Shown: positions 18,424 through 26,722, numbered from the stretch's first letter. The stretch is DNA of 64,000 nucleotides from SbD1 sp963767585 (GCA_963767585.1 CAVYEB010000002.1:1054001-1118000), one strand, 5' to 3'. Made by a program: numbers and translations. The notes: generated by a model from the letters alone, not told the origin.

Positions 18424-18886
18424 CTAAGCGCGAACGCCGGCTTTTTTGCCGTAACCGGATGAAGGTAAGGAATACGGTCGAGTGCGACAACGGCCAGGCA
18501 GAGCGCCACAAAGGCCGGAAATCCTTCGAGGCTGGAAGGTTCTCCCGGCTTTATGCTGGGAAGGCATCGGTTGTTTCAGCCTCTGCTCCTGGAATTTTTC
18601 GCGGTCCGTTCCGGTGAGGCCGCTTGCACTTTCCTCTATCAGGTCGAGTTCGGAGGAGATAGAGTCGTTTATCTTTTTAAGCCGGGCCATGGCGTCCATG
18701 CCCCGGTCGACGAGCCTGGCGGCAGAACGAAGGGCGACATCCCTGATGATCGAGACCTTCAGCGACTTCAAGCGTTTGCAGACCGCTACCCGGCCCACTC
18801 CGAGATATCGCGTCGCCTCCGCCGAGCTGTCTCCTTCCCCGGATCAATCGCAAGGGTACGTCATCATTAATCTTTTTCAGGGCCAT
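18424..18886 (-). pseudogene. Frameshifted small helix-turn-helix protein gene
   Basis: Two minus-strand frames join into one plausible protein. The first part, from ATG 18886, reads MALKKINDDVPLRLI. A shift of frame near 18835-18845 then continues SAEATRYLGVGRVAVCKRLKSLK, a clear helix-turn-helix, and a Leu/Lys-rich helical tail (RLKKINDSISSELDLIEE). The remaining in-frame sequence to 18424 looks non-conserved. The layout resembles small phage/plasmid-like DNA-binding proteins with a homeodomain-type HTH. The start codon lies inside the first of an array of ATGGAAACA repeats, so autoregulation is plausible if the gene was functional. Function unknown. Confidence 0.5.
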
Positions 18887-19076
18887 GGAAACACCTGGCT
18901 GCGTGTTTCCATGAGGGAAGGGTAAAGTGAGTTGTGTTCGATATTCGTTTTTCATCCGCCATGGAAACAGATGGAAACACCAGGGGTTCCGAGGCCGGGT
19001 GTTTCCATCGGTAAGGTATTGTGATGGTTAGTTTTTTCAGCTTCCATGGAAACATCCTGGAAACAGCATGGAAAAA
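18885..19076. promoter_or_regulatory. Array of ATGGAAACA iterons in both orientations
   Basis: Direct copies of ATGGAAACA start at 18885, 18961, 18971 and 19046. Inverted copies (TGTTTCCAT) lie at 18904-18912 and 19000-19008. Near copies are TGGAAACA at 19058-19065 and ATGGAAAAA at 19068-19076. Pairs are arranged as inverted repeats around 10-20 bp spacers. The array lies directly upstream of and overlaps the decayed HTH gene start. The half-site resembles, but is not, the parS half-site TGTTTCACGTGAAACA. Probably binding sites of the HTH protein or an iteron-like locus remnant. Confidence 0.65.
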
Positions 19077-19653
19077 ACAGGACTGAGGACATGTAAAGCA
19101 ATTAGGAATGACGATTGAGGATCAGGCGCCCATTTGCCGGAAGATTCCATAAAGACCTCTCAAGTACAGCGAGCTGTGAACCGCGAGTAGAAAAAACTGC
19201 GGGCGCCCCGATAGGAAGGGAACACCGCCCTCACAAAAGATCGGGCGCGGACTATAAGCGTCGCATCAGGTCACGCTTATAGCGGGAGACCCGAAACGCA
19301 GTGAGGGTCCGCCAGGAAAAGTTTTGTCACGCGGCCGTCACCTCGGCCGTCTCGCAAGCCTCCCGCCACAGGTTGAGCAGGGGGGGATAGACTGACTTTC
19401 CGTGTGCCCTCGACTATCTCGAACATTATACTTCATTATGAGATGTTAATGCAAGAATAATGTGAAGTGATTATGTCACTTTAAGAAGTCGGCAAGAACA
19501 GGGAGCATGTAAAGCAATTAGGAATGAGGAATTAGGAATAGTTAGGAATCTAATGGGACTTCAGGTCCAATTTGGAACAAAAAGCAGGGTTCATTCACAA
19601 ACTGGAAGAGTCAAAGACTACTTATCGCCCCAGCGGTCTTCATACCATGTTAA
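19077..19653. other. Gene-free stretch with a 10-bp hairpin
   Basis: About 580 bp with no supported gene. An exact inverted repeat, CTATAAGCGT (19252-19261) and ACGCTTATAG (19273-19282), surrounds an 11-nt loop. At 19505-19552 there are AATTAGGAATGAGGAATTAGGAAT-type tandem units, like those at 36632-36665. A short minus-strand reading around 19320-19400 (YPPLLNLWREACE) looks protein-like but lacks a start codon, so it is at most a gene remnant. Confidence 0.4.
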
Positions 19654-19932
19654 TCAGACGTGCAGACCGCTTCCGGAACTCTTTTCGACTGCCCCTATCA
19701 CGAATGCGAGAGCCATGCAGTTAGCCTGTTCATCTCTGAGTTGGTCTCTGGCAAGCAATTCCTGCTGGTAACTGTTGCAGTTCTGGCACGAGAAACTGGG
19801 CCATTTATTTTGAATGGCAAAATCAAGGCACCAGCTATAATTGCGGCAAAAAACTTTACGTCTTACCTGATCGCAACTCTCGACGGCCATATAGCGTACA
19901 GGAGTTCCTCTTTGCACGGTTTTCTCCTTCAT
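19654..19932 (-). CDS. Small cysteine-rich hypothetical protein
   Basis: A 92-residue ORF containing six cysteines, in the order ESCDQ, KVFCRNYSWCLDF and FSCQNCNSY. The CxxxxxC and CxxC spacings suggest a zinc- or cluster-binding fold. I do not recognise the family with certainty. No good Shine-Dalgarno precedes the start, and the true start may be the internal Met at YMAVESC. The C-terminal 40 residues are less protein-like. It is isolated. Confidence 0.4.
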   Translation of the reverse strand: MKEKTVQRGTPVRYMAVESCDQVRRKVFCRNYSWCLDFAIQNKWPSFSCQNCNSYQQELLARDQLRDEQANCMALAFVIGAVEKSSGSGLHV

Positions 19933-20024
19933 TTTGCTGGTTAATGTCCAGGATTATAAATATCACCATCTCGAGCCCCCACAATTGAACCGTCTGAGTG
20001 ACAATCCGGAAGACCCGTTCAGTT

Positions 20025-20213
20025 TCAGGCTGCGTCTGGAGTGAAATCTCTGATTAAGGCTCGAACCTGAGAATGAAGTCGCTCCGCCTTCTCCTGATGC
20101 TTAAGCGCTTTCGATTGTGCACCCAGGTCGCCAGCTAACCGTTTATATTCATCTAAATGTCGAGTGGCCTTTTCGTGAAGGCGGATAAGGCGCCTCACCT
20201 TGTGTATAGTCAT
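20025..20213 (-). CDS. Small basic helical protein
   Basis: A 62-residue protein, MTIHKVRRLIRLHEKATRHL and onward, predicted to be one long charged helix pair with many Lys, Arg, His and Gln residues. I choose ATG 20213 because AGGAGG (20218-20223) sits at ideal distance. The long N-terminal extension possible in this frame is Cys/Ser-rich and not credible. It resembles short coiled-coil proteins of unknown function. Confidence 0.55.
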   Translation of the reverse strand: MTIHKVRRLIRLHEKATRHLDEYKRLAGDLGAQSKALKHQEKAERLHSQVRALIRDFTPDAA

Positions 20214-20445
20214 GAGTTCCTCCTCTGGAATCAATATGCTCGCTAGAATAGGAGAAGTATACAGGGAATAAAATCCGGTCAAGACAGTAGATTCTTTGTA
20301 GGTTTGGTTGTATTTCGAGGCCAGGATAGGCTGTATCCTTACGTCACTGTTCACCAAATGGCACCAGATAGGGATTTGACGAACAATTCTCCGCGTGGAA
20401 AACACATTGCAAAACGACGCCGGATAGCCGGAACACACAGAAGGG

Positions 20446-20492
20446 AAAAATGAAAAAGGGCTGCTCACACATACATTCCAACGAGCAGTCCC
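20446..20492 (-). terminator. Intrinsic terminator downstream of the HU fragment
   Basis: GGGCTGCTC (20458-20466) pairs with GAGCAGTCCC (20483-20492) with one bulge. Read on the minus strand it is followed by TTTTTCATTTTT. The position 40 bp after the HU stop codon shows that the fragment keeps its original 3' end. Confidence 0.65.
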
Positions 20493-20531
20493 TTGAGATC
20501 ATCTTATTGATTGCAAATGGATTAAATTCCG

Positions 20532-20712
20532 CTACTTCACCTTCTCGTTGAGAGTCTTGCCTGCTTTGAACTTCACAGCCTTTGAGGCCGGGATATTGAT
20601 CTTCTCGCCTGTCCTGGGGTTTCGACCTTCACATTGAGACCTTGTCGTTACGATAAAAGTCCCGAAGCCTACCAGAGTGATCTTGTCTCCGCTTGCCGGA
20701 GCTTCGGAACCT
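20532..20712 (-). pseudogene. 3' fragment of an HU/IHF-type DNA-binding protein gene
   Basis: In the minus-strand frame ending at TAG 20532, the sequence reads GDKITLVGFGTFIV, then a GRNPRTGEKINIPASKAV segment, then FKAGKTLNEKVK and stop. This is the C-terminal half of HU (beta arm with the RNPxTGE motif, and the last helix). The N-terminal helical half is absent; upstream the sequence merges into the receiver-domain gene in another frame. No start codon fits, so it is a truncated gene rather than a short HU. Confidence 0.8.
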
Positions 20713-21090
20713 GCATTTCTTATCTGACTTCAGAGCAGATGCGACCAAAGAGGTAATAACCTCGATGGTGACTCTTCCTTTCGTCAAGAAATGGCTCGCC
20801 CCACTGTGAAAAGCCGCTTCACGGTATTCAGGGGTGTCAAAGCTTGTCAGCATGATGATTTCTATTTCTGGATCGGCCTCTTTGATTGTCCTGGCAATTT
20901 CGAGTCCGTTTTTGCCGGGTAACCTGATATCCATAAAGATCAGAAAGGGATTAATTTTTTCGAATTTGGACAGTGCCTCCTCAGCATTGGACGCTTCCTC
21001 GACTGAGATTGACTGAAATCGTGTTGTCAAAATGCCTTTGAGGGTACTACGAAACATGGGGTTATCTTCCACTATTAGGACTGGGCACAT
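20629..21090 (-). CDS. Stand-alone response regulator receiver protein
   Basis: CheY-like receiver. It has VLIVEDNPMF (acidic pair), the phospho-acceptor Asp in FLIFMDIRLPGKNG, the Thr in IIMLTSFD and the Lys in FLTKG. GGAGAAAAA precedes the ATG. No output domain is present. The receiver fold ends around residue 125 (SLVASALKS). The last ~28 residues (KKCRFRSSGKRRQDH...) are read out of frame through the HU fragment, so the C-terminus was probably altered by the same rearrangement that truncated HU. A partner kinase is not adjacent. Confidence 0.8.
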   Translation of the reverse strand: MCPVLIVEDNPMFRSTLKGILTTRFQSISVEEASNAEEALSKFEKINPFLIFMDIRLPGKNGLEIARTIKEADPEIEIIMLTSFDTPEYREAAFHSGASHFLTKGRVTIEVITSLVASALKSDKKCRFRSSGKRRQDHSGRLRDFYRNDKVSM

Positions 21091-21476
21091 TTTTTCTCCA
21101 GGAGAGTAATTTGAGCTTTTATTCGGAATTAAAAAAGCCCGAATTTTTTATCCCTCACTTAAAATCTATAGCTGGATGGGTAAATAAGCACTACACAGTA
21201 AATTGTTGTGCCCAGGAAGGTAGACTTCAGGGGGAAAGCACCTACTCCAACTGCCTGGCTGTGAGTCAGCTGACGGCGGGTTCATAATAATTGTCACAAT
21301 GGTCTCATAGGTCCGACGTTCAAACTTGCTATTTCCGACATACCTGGAACTCATGCCCGCACACCTCGCATTGCTTGTCATAAATCTTGACCGGCTGGAC
21401 TCTGAGTAATTTCCCCAGCCATGCTTGAAGCGTCAACCGCAAGCGCACTTTCACTGGAGCGAGAGCTTTCGCGCAT
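21091..21476. other. Unassigned stretch between receiver gene and IS remnant
   Basis: About 390 bp upstream of the receiver gene. Open frames here have no recognisable domain. It may hold the promoter of the receiver gene and more IS debris. Confidence 0.35.
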
Positions 21477-21850
21477 TTAGTCACTGTTTTTGGGAGTTTT
21501 TTTAAGGCCCTCCTGGGCCTCTGCGCTGCTGTTAGGATGGCGTGGTCTGGGAATGATCGTTCGCCAATCATGCCGGTCCAGCATCCGGTATATAGTGGTT
21601 TGGGCTACTTTGCGCCCCACCTTGGCCTCAAATGCCTGCTGAATCTTACTTACAACCAAAATACCGCCATGCGCAGCCTGATCCAAAAATTCCGAGAGGA
21701 ATTGACGTTCTTGCGCAATAGTCAAGTAGCCGGAACGGCGACCGCCCCAATTGCGGTTTTGCGCTTGCTTAGCGGTGCTGAATTTCTTCCGAAGTTGGAC
21801 TACTGTTACGCGAGAGCGGCCGATGATCTTCCCAGTGATGCGGTCAGGAA
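21477..21850 (-). pseudogene. IS630-family transposase remnant (HTH region)
   Basis: The minus-strand reading ITGKIIGRSRVTVVQLRKKF, then NWGGRRSGYLTIAQERQF, VVSKIQQAFEAKVGRKVA, TTIYRMLDRHDWR and HPNSSAEAQEGLKK matches the second helix-turn-helix region of IS630/Tc1-mariner transposases. Neither the N-terminal part nor the DDE catalytic domain is present. The upstream end of this frame runs into the neighbouring hypothetical gene in another frame. So this is an internal fragment, not a functional element. Confidence 0.75.
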
Positions 21851-21852
21851 TG

Positions 21853-23172
21853 TCAAGAAGGCCAGGGAGCAACAATCCCACCGATCCAAGCCGCAGATGC
21901 CGCAACCTCGAAAGAAGCATCGGCCACATCGGACAAGTGCCTTTGAACGTTTTGGAGATTTGCTTTCACAACAATATCAACTGAACAATTGGCTGCATCC
22001 TTGGTGATCTGCCAGTCAGAGAAGAGGGGACTTTCAGAGTGATCTCGATCTTCCTGAGAGACAAGCGAATCCATCTTCGCCTCGCACGTAGTCACAATCT
22101 GTCGATACTTGAACAGAGGCAGGCTGGATAGGATCGATTTTCGCTGGCTGAGCGAGTCGGCTAAGCAATGGATCAACAATTCGAGGATGCGCCCGTCGTC
22201 TAGTTCGATCTGTTGATGACCTGCAATCAGCATGAAGTGAACAACGCAATTGCCGACAACCGTTCCCCGGCACAAAGCCGGAATACCCTTTGCGAGCAGC
22301 TTATACAGACCTTCTTGATCCTGCTCAACGTCCCACGCTGTATTCAGCGCATTAGGAAGCAATGGCGGAGCGTTTTCCCAGTACCCGGTCAGCATCCGGT
22401 AGCGCCATGTTGATCCCCAATGAGGGTCAAGCATGATCCTTGTGGGAGCGACAGCACCGTCTGCTAAAAGCGCATTGGAATCGCGAAAGGCTGCAAAGCT
22501 ATCCGCGGGGCCAGAGAATCCACTGATCGCCGGAGAATAGGTATCAAAGAACGCCCAATATCGATCTAGCTCCTCAACGTTTTTGATGGAATCAAAAATC
22601 GTAACGAAGTCGGGGAGAGGCAGCACACGTGCTCTGTTTCTCGGGATTTTCAGGACACCAGGTACAGTCGTGGCACGAGAAAGCACTGCAACCACTACTA
22701 GCTGGTCAATTTGGGGTAGAGTGCCGTCTGTGGTATGAATTTGCACCGCACCGGGTTCGTCGACCGGCTGCAGTGCCCAGTCACCCGAATTCACCGCTCT
22801 CTCTAAGCCAGACTCAAGCCCCGGGAGCTTAGCCAACTCAGCCTCTTCCAGGGCTATGATCAAATACACCTTGGCACCACCCAAAATGGCCGCAGAGAAA
22901 ATGAAAGGTTGCCTCTCGGTACGCGTGACAACCTTAAACGGTCCTTTTATCACATCCTGAAGCCGGGCTGAGACGAAATCGGCTATGGCATCAGCCGATG
23001 CAACGAAGAGGCCGCAATGATCAGGCGGAAAATGGGGAATGAAACAGGACCACTGACACATTTTACAGCGCCGTTGGTAGTCGCTACAGCAAAAGCAGAG
23101 CCTGTCTCGGTTTGGATAGGTCTGCCCTGCCCCCAGTTGCAGGAAAATAGAGATGAAAATGCATTGACTCAC
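21853..23172 (-). CDS. Unrecognised 439-residue protein, possibly 3'-truncated
   Basis: I do not recognise the family. The first ~45 residues hold a cysteine cluster (CFCC...CKMCQWSC) that could bind zinc, then alternating hydrophobic and acidic segments (FKVVTRTERQPFIFSAAIL, KVYLIIALEEAEL, DQLVVVAVLSR). There is no signal peptide or membrane helix. The GTG start at 23172 is weak, and an internal ATG at 23061 (MCQWSC) is an alternative. The stop at 21853 lies exactly where the IS630 remnant begins, so the natural C-terminus may be lost. No operon partners. Confidence 0.5.
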   Translation of the reverse strand: MSQCIFISIFLQLGAGQTYPNRDRLCFCCSDYQRRCKMCQWSCFIPHFPPDHCGLFVASADAIADFVSARLQDVIKGPFKVVTRTERQPFIFSAAILGGAKVYLIIALEEAELAKLPGLESGLERAVNSGDWALQPVDEPGAVQIHTTDGTLPQIDQLVVVAVLSRATTVPGVLKIPRNRARVLPLPDFVTIFDSIKNVEELDRYWAFFDTYSPAISGFSGPADSFAAFRDSNALLADGAVAPTRIMLDPHWGSTWRYRMLTGYWENAPPLLPNALNTAWDVEQDQEGLYKLLAKGIPALCRGTVVGNCVVHFMLIAGHQQIELDDGRILELLIHCLADSLSQRKSILSSLPLFKYRQIVTTCEAKMDSLVSQEDRDHSESPLFSDWQITKDAANCSVDIVVKANLQNVQRHLSDVADASFEVAASAAWIGGIVAPWPS

Positions 23173-23512
23173 ACCACCGCACCTGCTACACGAAAATCGT
23201 CATTAAGCGATTTATTATCAGCTCAACTACTCAAGCTACCACAGCACGAACCATAGTCTTCGCGAAGGAAAAGAATAGTGGAGAAAATAGCGTAGCGAAT
23301 CCTCTTCAAGAGTTGATCTTTAATGCTCATTGTTTGAAGAGACTGGGTTCGATTCCAGAAAAAGTAAATCGGGCAATTATGATCCAAGTCAGGGCTATCT
23401 TGTCCGGAAGATCGCACGAGAGGGCAGAGAGCGAACCTTACGGGCTATTTGTCCTATTCCGCAATTTACTCAGAGCGAGTGAAAACCCAACCGTAAAGGA
23501 GGGAGTGAGCGA
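23173..23512. other. Divergent spacer, no gene seen
   Basis: 340 bp between the unrecognised minus-strand gene and a plus-strand secreted-protein gene. AAAGGAGG at ~23497-23504 is the ribosome-binding site candidate for the latter. No RNA gene or repeat recognised. Confidence 0.35.
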
Positions 23513-24148
23513 GTGAGGAGTACCGCGCGGCAGGCACTTTGCTTTAATACCAGTAGTGACGACTGGGAGATGATCCGCAAGATTATGTGTTGGGTCTTTT
23601 CAGTCCTTGTTATTCTCCTGATGAATGCTCAGCCGATCGCTGCGGCGGGATCGGATTCTCAGTATTGCAAAGAGGAAAAACCGGATGCCTTAGGGCCGGG
23701 AAACTGGGACGGTACGTTCGAACAGGTGATCACGGCGACGTTCGGAAAGGGCGATACGTCCGGCAACTATACCTGGACGGTGAATGGCACGCTGAAAGTT
23801 CACATCGACGACAATGGTATTCTTTCAACCGTTGACGGCGAAATGAAGGGCACGGGTAGTTCAAACATCCGGGGGCAGTGGGGGTCCGGGAAGAGTGCAC
23901 ATGAATTTGGAGGGCGGCTTGAAAAATTCGGGCCCCAGCAACCAACCCCGACAGCGTTCAACACCCGCGTGCAGGTGAATTACTCCCTCCAGGCCAGCGC
24001 CAGCGGTGGGAATCAAGTGGCCAGGAACGGCAAGGGCGATATCGAGATTTATTTCTGGGTCACGGATGTCACGTGCGACACGGCCAGCGGAAAGTTTGAG
24101 CTGAAAAACTTCGCGATTATGCACTTGACACAAGGAGGGGTATTATGA
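23513..24148 (+). CDS. Secreted hypothetical protein
   Basis: Function unknown. A hydrophobic signal segment (MCWVFSVLVILLMNA...) ends near QPIAAAG. The mature part (~165 residues) is rich in Gly, Thr, Ser and Asn with alternating beta-type patterning (WDGTFEQVITATFGKG, YTWTVNGTLKVHIDDNG), as in a small beta-barrel or lipocalin-like fold. Two mature cysteines (YCKEE and VTCDT) may pair. GTG 23513 has AAAGGAGG upstream. ATG 23570 or 23585 would give a normal-length signal peptide and may be the real start. The stop overlaps ATG 24144 of a short out-of-frame ORF of no merit. Confidence 0.6.
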   Translation: MRSTARQALCFNTSSDDWEMIRKIMCWVFSVLVILLMNAQPIAAAGSDSQYCKEEKPDALGPGNWDGTFEQVITATFGKGDTSGNYTWTVNGTLKVHIDDNGILSTVDGEMKGTGSSNIRGQWGSGKSAHEFGGRLEKFGPQQPTPTAFNTRVQVNYSLQASASGGNQVARNGKGDIEIYFWVTDVTCDTASGKFELKNFAIMHLTQGGVL

Positions 24149-24154
24149 TTTTCT

Positions 24155-25051
24155 ATGGGAACGGTGAATCTCATCTCGACTTGCTTTGCCTTTGGGGATT
24201 TGAAAACCATGAACCCAGAATATTTACAGGGTACGATTACGGTGATAATAAGTGTGTTAGGAGGCATTATGTCTTCACGCCTTCCTTCTAAAAACCATAG
24301 TAATATTTGGACATGGATCTTTCTGGGATTAGGAATGGCTGGATTCATTAGTATGCATTATAGTATTTCTAATAAGGAACTAAGTGAACAACGTAATCAC
24401 GAACTATCACTCACTAATCAGCAAATACTACAAAGCAATCAAGAGTTATTGAATAGCAATCAAAAACTATCGCAAGATTTTCAAGACACTAAGCAATATC
24501 TTGTAGACTCTTTAGCAAAGACGCCAATAGAAGTGCCAAACTCTAGCAGGACACAGACGTACACTACATTTAGTTCAGGCGGTGCAGTGGCTGGTGGCTC
24601 ATCCGATCAGAAAAGCGAAAGCAACGTTAGAAATCTCACGGCTAACTTCGAAGGCAAGAGCACTACCAATGGTGTATCCATAGGCTGGGTGATTGATGTG
24701 AAAAGGCTAGTATTAATACTAAAGGAATCTGAACCTAGTTCAGCATCAATCATAAGCGACACAACACGCGAGGCTCGCGATTTTGCCAAACACTTAGAAA
24801 CCGGACTTCGGATAGGGGGATGGACAGTTGCTGGAGATAGTTTTTCCGATCCAGAATTTTTCTCTGGTTCCTTGGCAATAGAGGTATCTTCTAATCCAGC
24901 GTCGGCGAACGATCATTCATCTCAAGAAGCGAAAGCACTATTGGACATCTTAAAAACACAGTTTAATATAGAAGGCACCCTATACCAAGTTGATGTGAAA
25001 TTCCCTCCCGATTTCATGCAAATTAAAGTAGCAGGGAATAGATATAACTGA
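24155..25051 (+). CDS. AT-rich membrane-anchored coiled-coil protein of unknown function
   Basis: 298 residues. Two hydrophobic helices near the N-terminus (GTITVIISVLGGIMS and IWTWIFLGLGMAGFISM) are followed by a Gln/Asn/Ser-rich coiled coil (about residues 75-120, SNQELLNSNQKLSQDFQ) and a soluble alpha/beta domain (~190-298). Base composition is visibly more AT-rich than in neighbouring genes, and codon use differs, which suggests recent acquisition. The gene ends 5 bp before the convergent IS1595 transposase. Met19 (24209) is an alternative start. No family recognised. Confidence 0.55.
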   Translation: MGTVNLISTCFAFGDLKTMNPEYLQGTITVIISVLGGIMSSRLPSKNHSNIWTWIFLGLGMAGFISMHYSISNKELSEQRNHELSLTNQQILQSNQELLNSNQKLSQDFQDTKQYLVDSLAKTPIEVPNSSRTQTYTTFSSGGAVAGGSSDQKSESNVRNLTANFEGKSTTNGVSIGWVIDVKRLVLILKESEPSSASIISDTTREARDFAKHLETGLRIGGWTVAGDSFSDPEFFSGSLAIEVSSNPASANDHSSQEAKALLDILKTQFNIEGTLYQVDVKFPPDFMQIKVAGNRYN

Positions 25052-25055
25052 GAGG

Positions 25056-25949
25056 CTAGGCTGATTTTGCTGTTAATTCTTTAAACTCCATTTTGGGAGC
25101 ATTGAGCAATCTCATGAGAGTGTCACGGAAAAGATACGCATTGTCACGACCATTGAATCTCCACTCAAATTCATCAAGGTAGGCGTCCATATGCTTTGTG
25201 CTGATTTGATGATAAGAACCTACGATAGAACGCTTAAAAAGGGACCAAGCGTTTTCTATGCTATTCGTATGGACGTCTCCGCGTACCCACTCTTCCTGAC
25301 TGTGCTTTACGGCTTCATGCCTATAGCCAGCTTTATCAAGATGCGTATAAGCTTGGAGTTCATCGGTCATTATTTCAGAACCTTTGCAGACTCTATCATT
25401 AATAACACCCCAAAGAATCTTCTTCCCCGTAGAAGGAATTGTCTTTGCTTCAAACTTACCTTGTCTTTGGATCAGCCCCATGACCGGTTGCTTTTCATAT
25501 GGTCCGCGTTTTCTACGCTTATCATATTTACCGCCTATGTAGGTTTCGTCTACTTCTACTATGCCCTTAAGTTGAGGAGAATCAGAATCTTGCAGCATGG
25601 CCCTTCTGATGCGATGGCAAAGATACCAAGCAGTCTTATAGCTTATACCCAAACTTCTTTTAAGCTGGTTGGCAGAAATCCCTTTTTTGGATTCACACAT
25701 CAGGTAGATAGCGAGAAACCACTTACAGAGCGGCAGGTGGGAATCGTGAAAGATTGTCCCAGAAGTAACCGAAAATTGGTAACGGCAGGCATCACAATCA
25801 AATTGGCCTCGCTTCTTTATGCGGCTTATCTTGTTCGATCCGCAACGAGGGCATTTAACTCCATCCGGCCATTTCAGGGCCTCCAGCCTGTCGCGGCATT
25901 TGGCATCATCGCTATATTGTTCAATGAGACTCATCAAATTAACGTCCAC
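25056..25949 (-). CDS. IS1595-family (ISXO2-type) transposase
   Basis: 297 residues. N-terminal zinc ribbon CPRCGSN...CDACRYQFS, then the SVTSGTIFHDSHLPL segment and a DDE-type ISXO2 nuclease domain starting IVEVDETYIGGK, with later D (MTDELQAY) and HTNSIENAWSLFKR. This is the full family architecture with no frameshift visible. I choose GTG 25949, which has GGAGG six bases upstream (25956-25960). Terminal inverted repeats could not be identified confidently, so element ends are not called. Confidence 0.93.
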   Translation of the reverse strand: MDVNLMSLIEQYSDDAKCRDRLEALKWPDGVKCPRCGSNKISRIKKRGQFDCDACRYQFSVTSGTIFHDSHLPLCKWFLAIYLMCESKKGISANQLKRSLGISYKTAWYLCHRIRRAMLQDSDSPQLKGIVEVDETYIGGKYDKRRKRGPYEKQPVMGLIQRQGKFEAKTIPSTGKKILWGVINDRVCKGSEIMTDELQAYTHLDKAGYRHEAVKHSQEEWVRGDVHTNSIENAWSLFKRSIVGSYHQISTKHMDAYLDEFEWRFNGRDNAYLFRDTLMRLLNAPKMEFKELTAKSA

Positions 25950-25960
25950 GGAGCACCTCC

Positions 25961-26110
25961 ATGAAAAACAAGGAACCAAAGCACCCTAAAAATATGACCA
26001 GCGATGAGTTGATCGCTGACGTGTTCCACCCGAAAGCTGTCAAACATATTAAAAGGCATGTCCAGAACCTCGATGCCGAAAAGGAAAAACCGTCGGAAAA
26101 GAAAAATTAA
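25961..26110 (+). CDS. Small ORF divergent from the IS1595 transposase
   Basis: 49 residues, MKNKEPKHPKNMTSDELIAD, then VFHPKAVKHIKRHVQNL and a Lys/Glu-rich tail. The start lies 11 bp from the divergent transposase start, so the two share one control region. The composition is protein-like, with a TSDELIxxxFHP-type motif. I infer it is a passenger or companion ORF of the element; no function can be read. Confidence 0.5.
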   Translation: MKNKEPKHPKNMTSDELIADVFHPKAVKHIKRHVQNLDAEKEKPSEKKN

Positions 26111-26172
26111 TCACCCACAAACCCAAGATAGCACAGGAGAAGCCTTGTGTCAAGTATATAATCGCGGATGAT

Positions 26173-26722
26173 TTACAAAAACTCAGGATATCCCGGTTCT
26201 TCCGGGAGTGAAAGGAAATGGCGGGTCAGCCCACCCACCTGACCCGCCAGATCTTGATTCGGGATGTATGTCCCTTCAAAATGCTCTACGCCGCCCTCTC
26301 GGCTGATAAGGAACGTCTCCTGTGACGGCTTGCGGGAGACTGTCTCCAGGCCAAGCTTAAGTGCCATGTAATGACGGGTTCGTCATTCCCTGGGCAAGCC
26401 GTCGTCAAAAGCCTCATGACAACCGGTTCAATGTGCAGGTGCTTTTCTTTTTCCTGTCGTAAAAGGTGGCTCTCTTCAGCTGCAATCAGCCGAGCTTCCG
26501 ATGTGGATTTGATGCCGGAATGGTCCCAGGTGGTTTCAATCATGAAAGAGCCCTCAGGGGGTACCTGAATTCTGTAGTGTGGAAATCCCAGCCTGACCCG
26601 TCCCAGGTGGTTTCAATCACAGAGGAGCCTTTGGGCAAGCGCGAAAGTTTAGACATCTCTCCTCTACAGCATTGTGCATCAAGGCTGCAACCAGGTTTCC
26701 ATATCCGAATCATCGTCGTCAT
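26173..26722 (-). pseudogene. Frameshifted ORF with an internal IETTWD duplication
   Basis: Three minus-strand segments join into one reading. The first (from 26722) includes MSKLSRLPKGSSVIETTWDG. The next contains a second copy of the motif (GSFMIETTWDHSG) and continues to about 26360. A shift of frame then leads to ALKLGLETVSRKPSQETFLI and a stop at 26173. The two DNA copies of GTCCCAGGTGGTTTCAATCA begin 77 bp apart. The family is not recognised. It is either a decaying gene or repeat-derived coding-like DNA. Confidence 0.35.

Noticed and set aside
18885..19076. Chromosomal parS partition sites
   Set aside because: The ATGGAAACA/TGTTTCCAT half-sites differ at the centre from parS (TGTTTCACGTGAAACA), and no parAB genes are nearby.
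24144..24290. Short ORF starting at the ATGA overlap with the secreted-protein stop
   Set aside because: It is out of frame with the AT-rich gene that covers the same DNA, and has no domain or conserved pattern.
26521..26640. Possible CRISPR remnant: two GTTTCAATC-containing repeats 77 bp apart
   Set aside because: Only two copies, the shared block is about 20 bp, the spacing is long, and the repeat lies in a coding-like frame. No cas genes are in the window.
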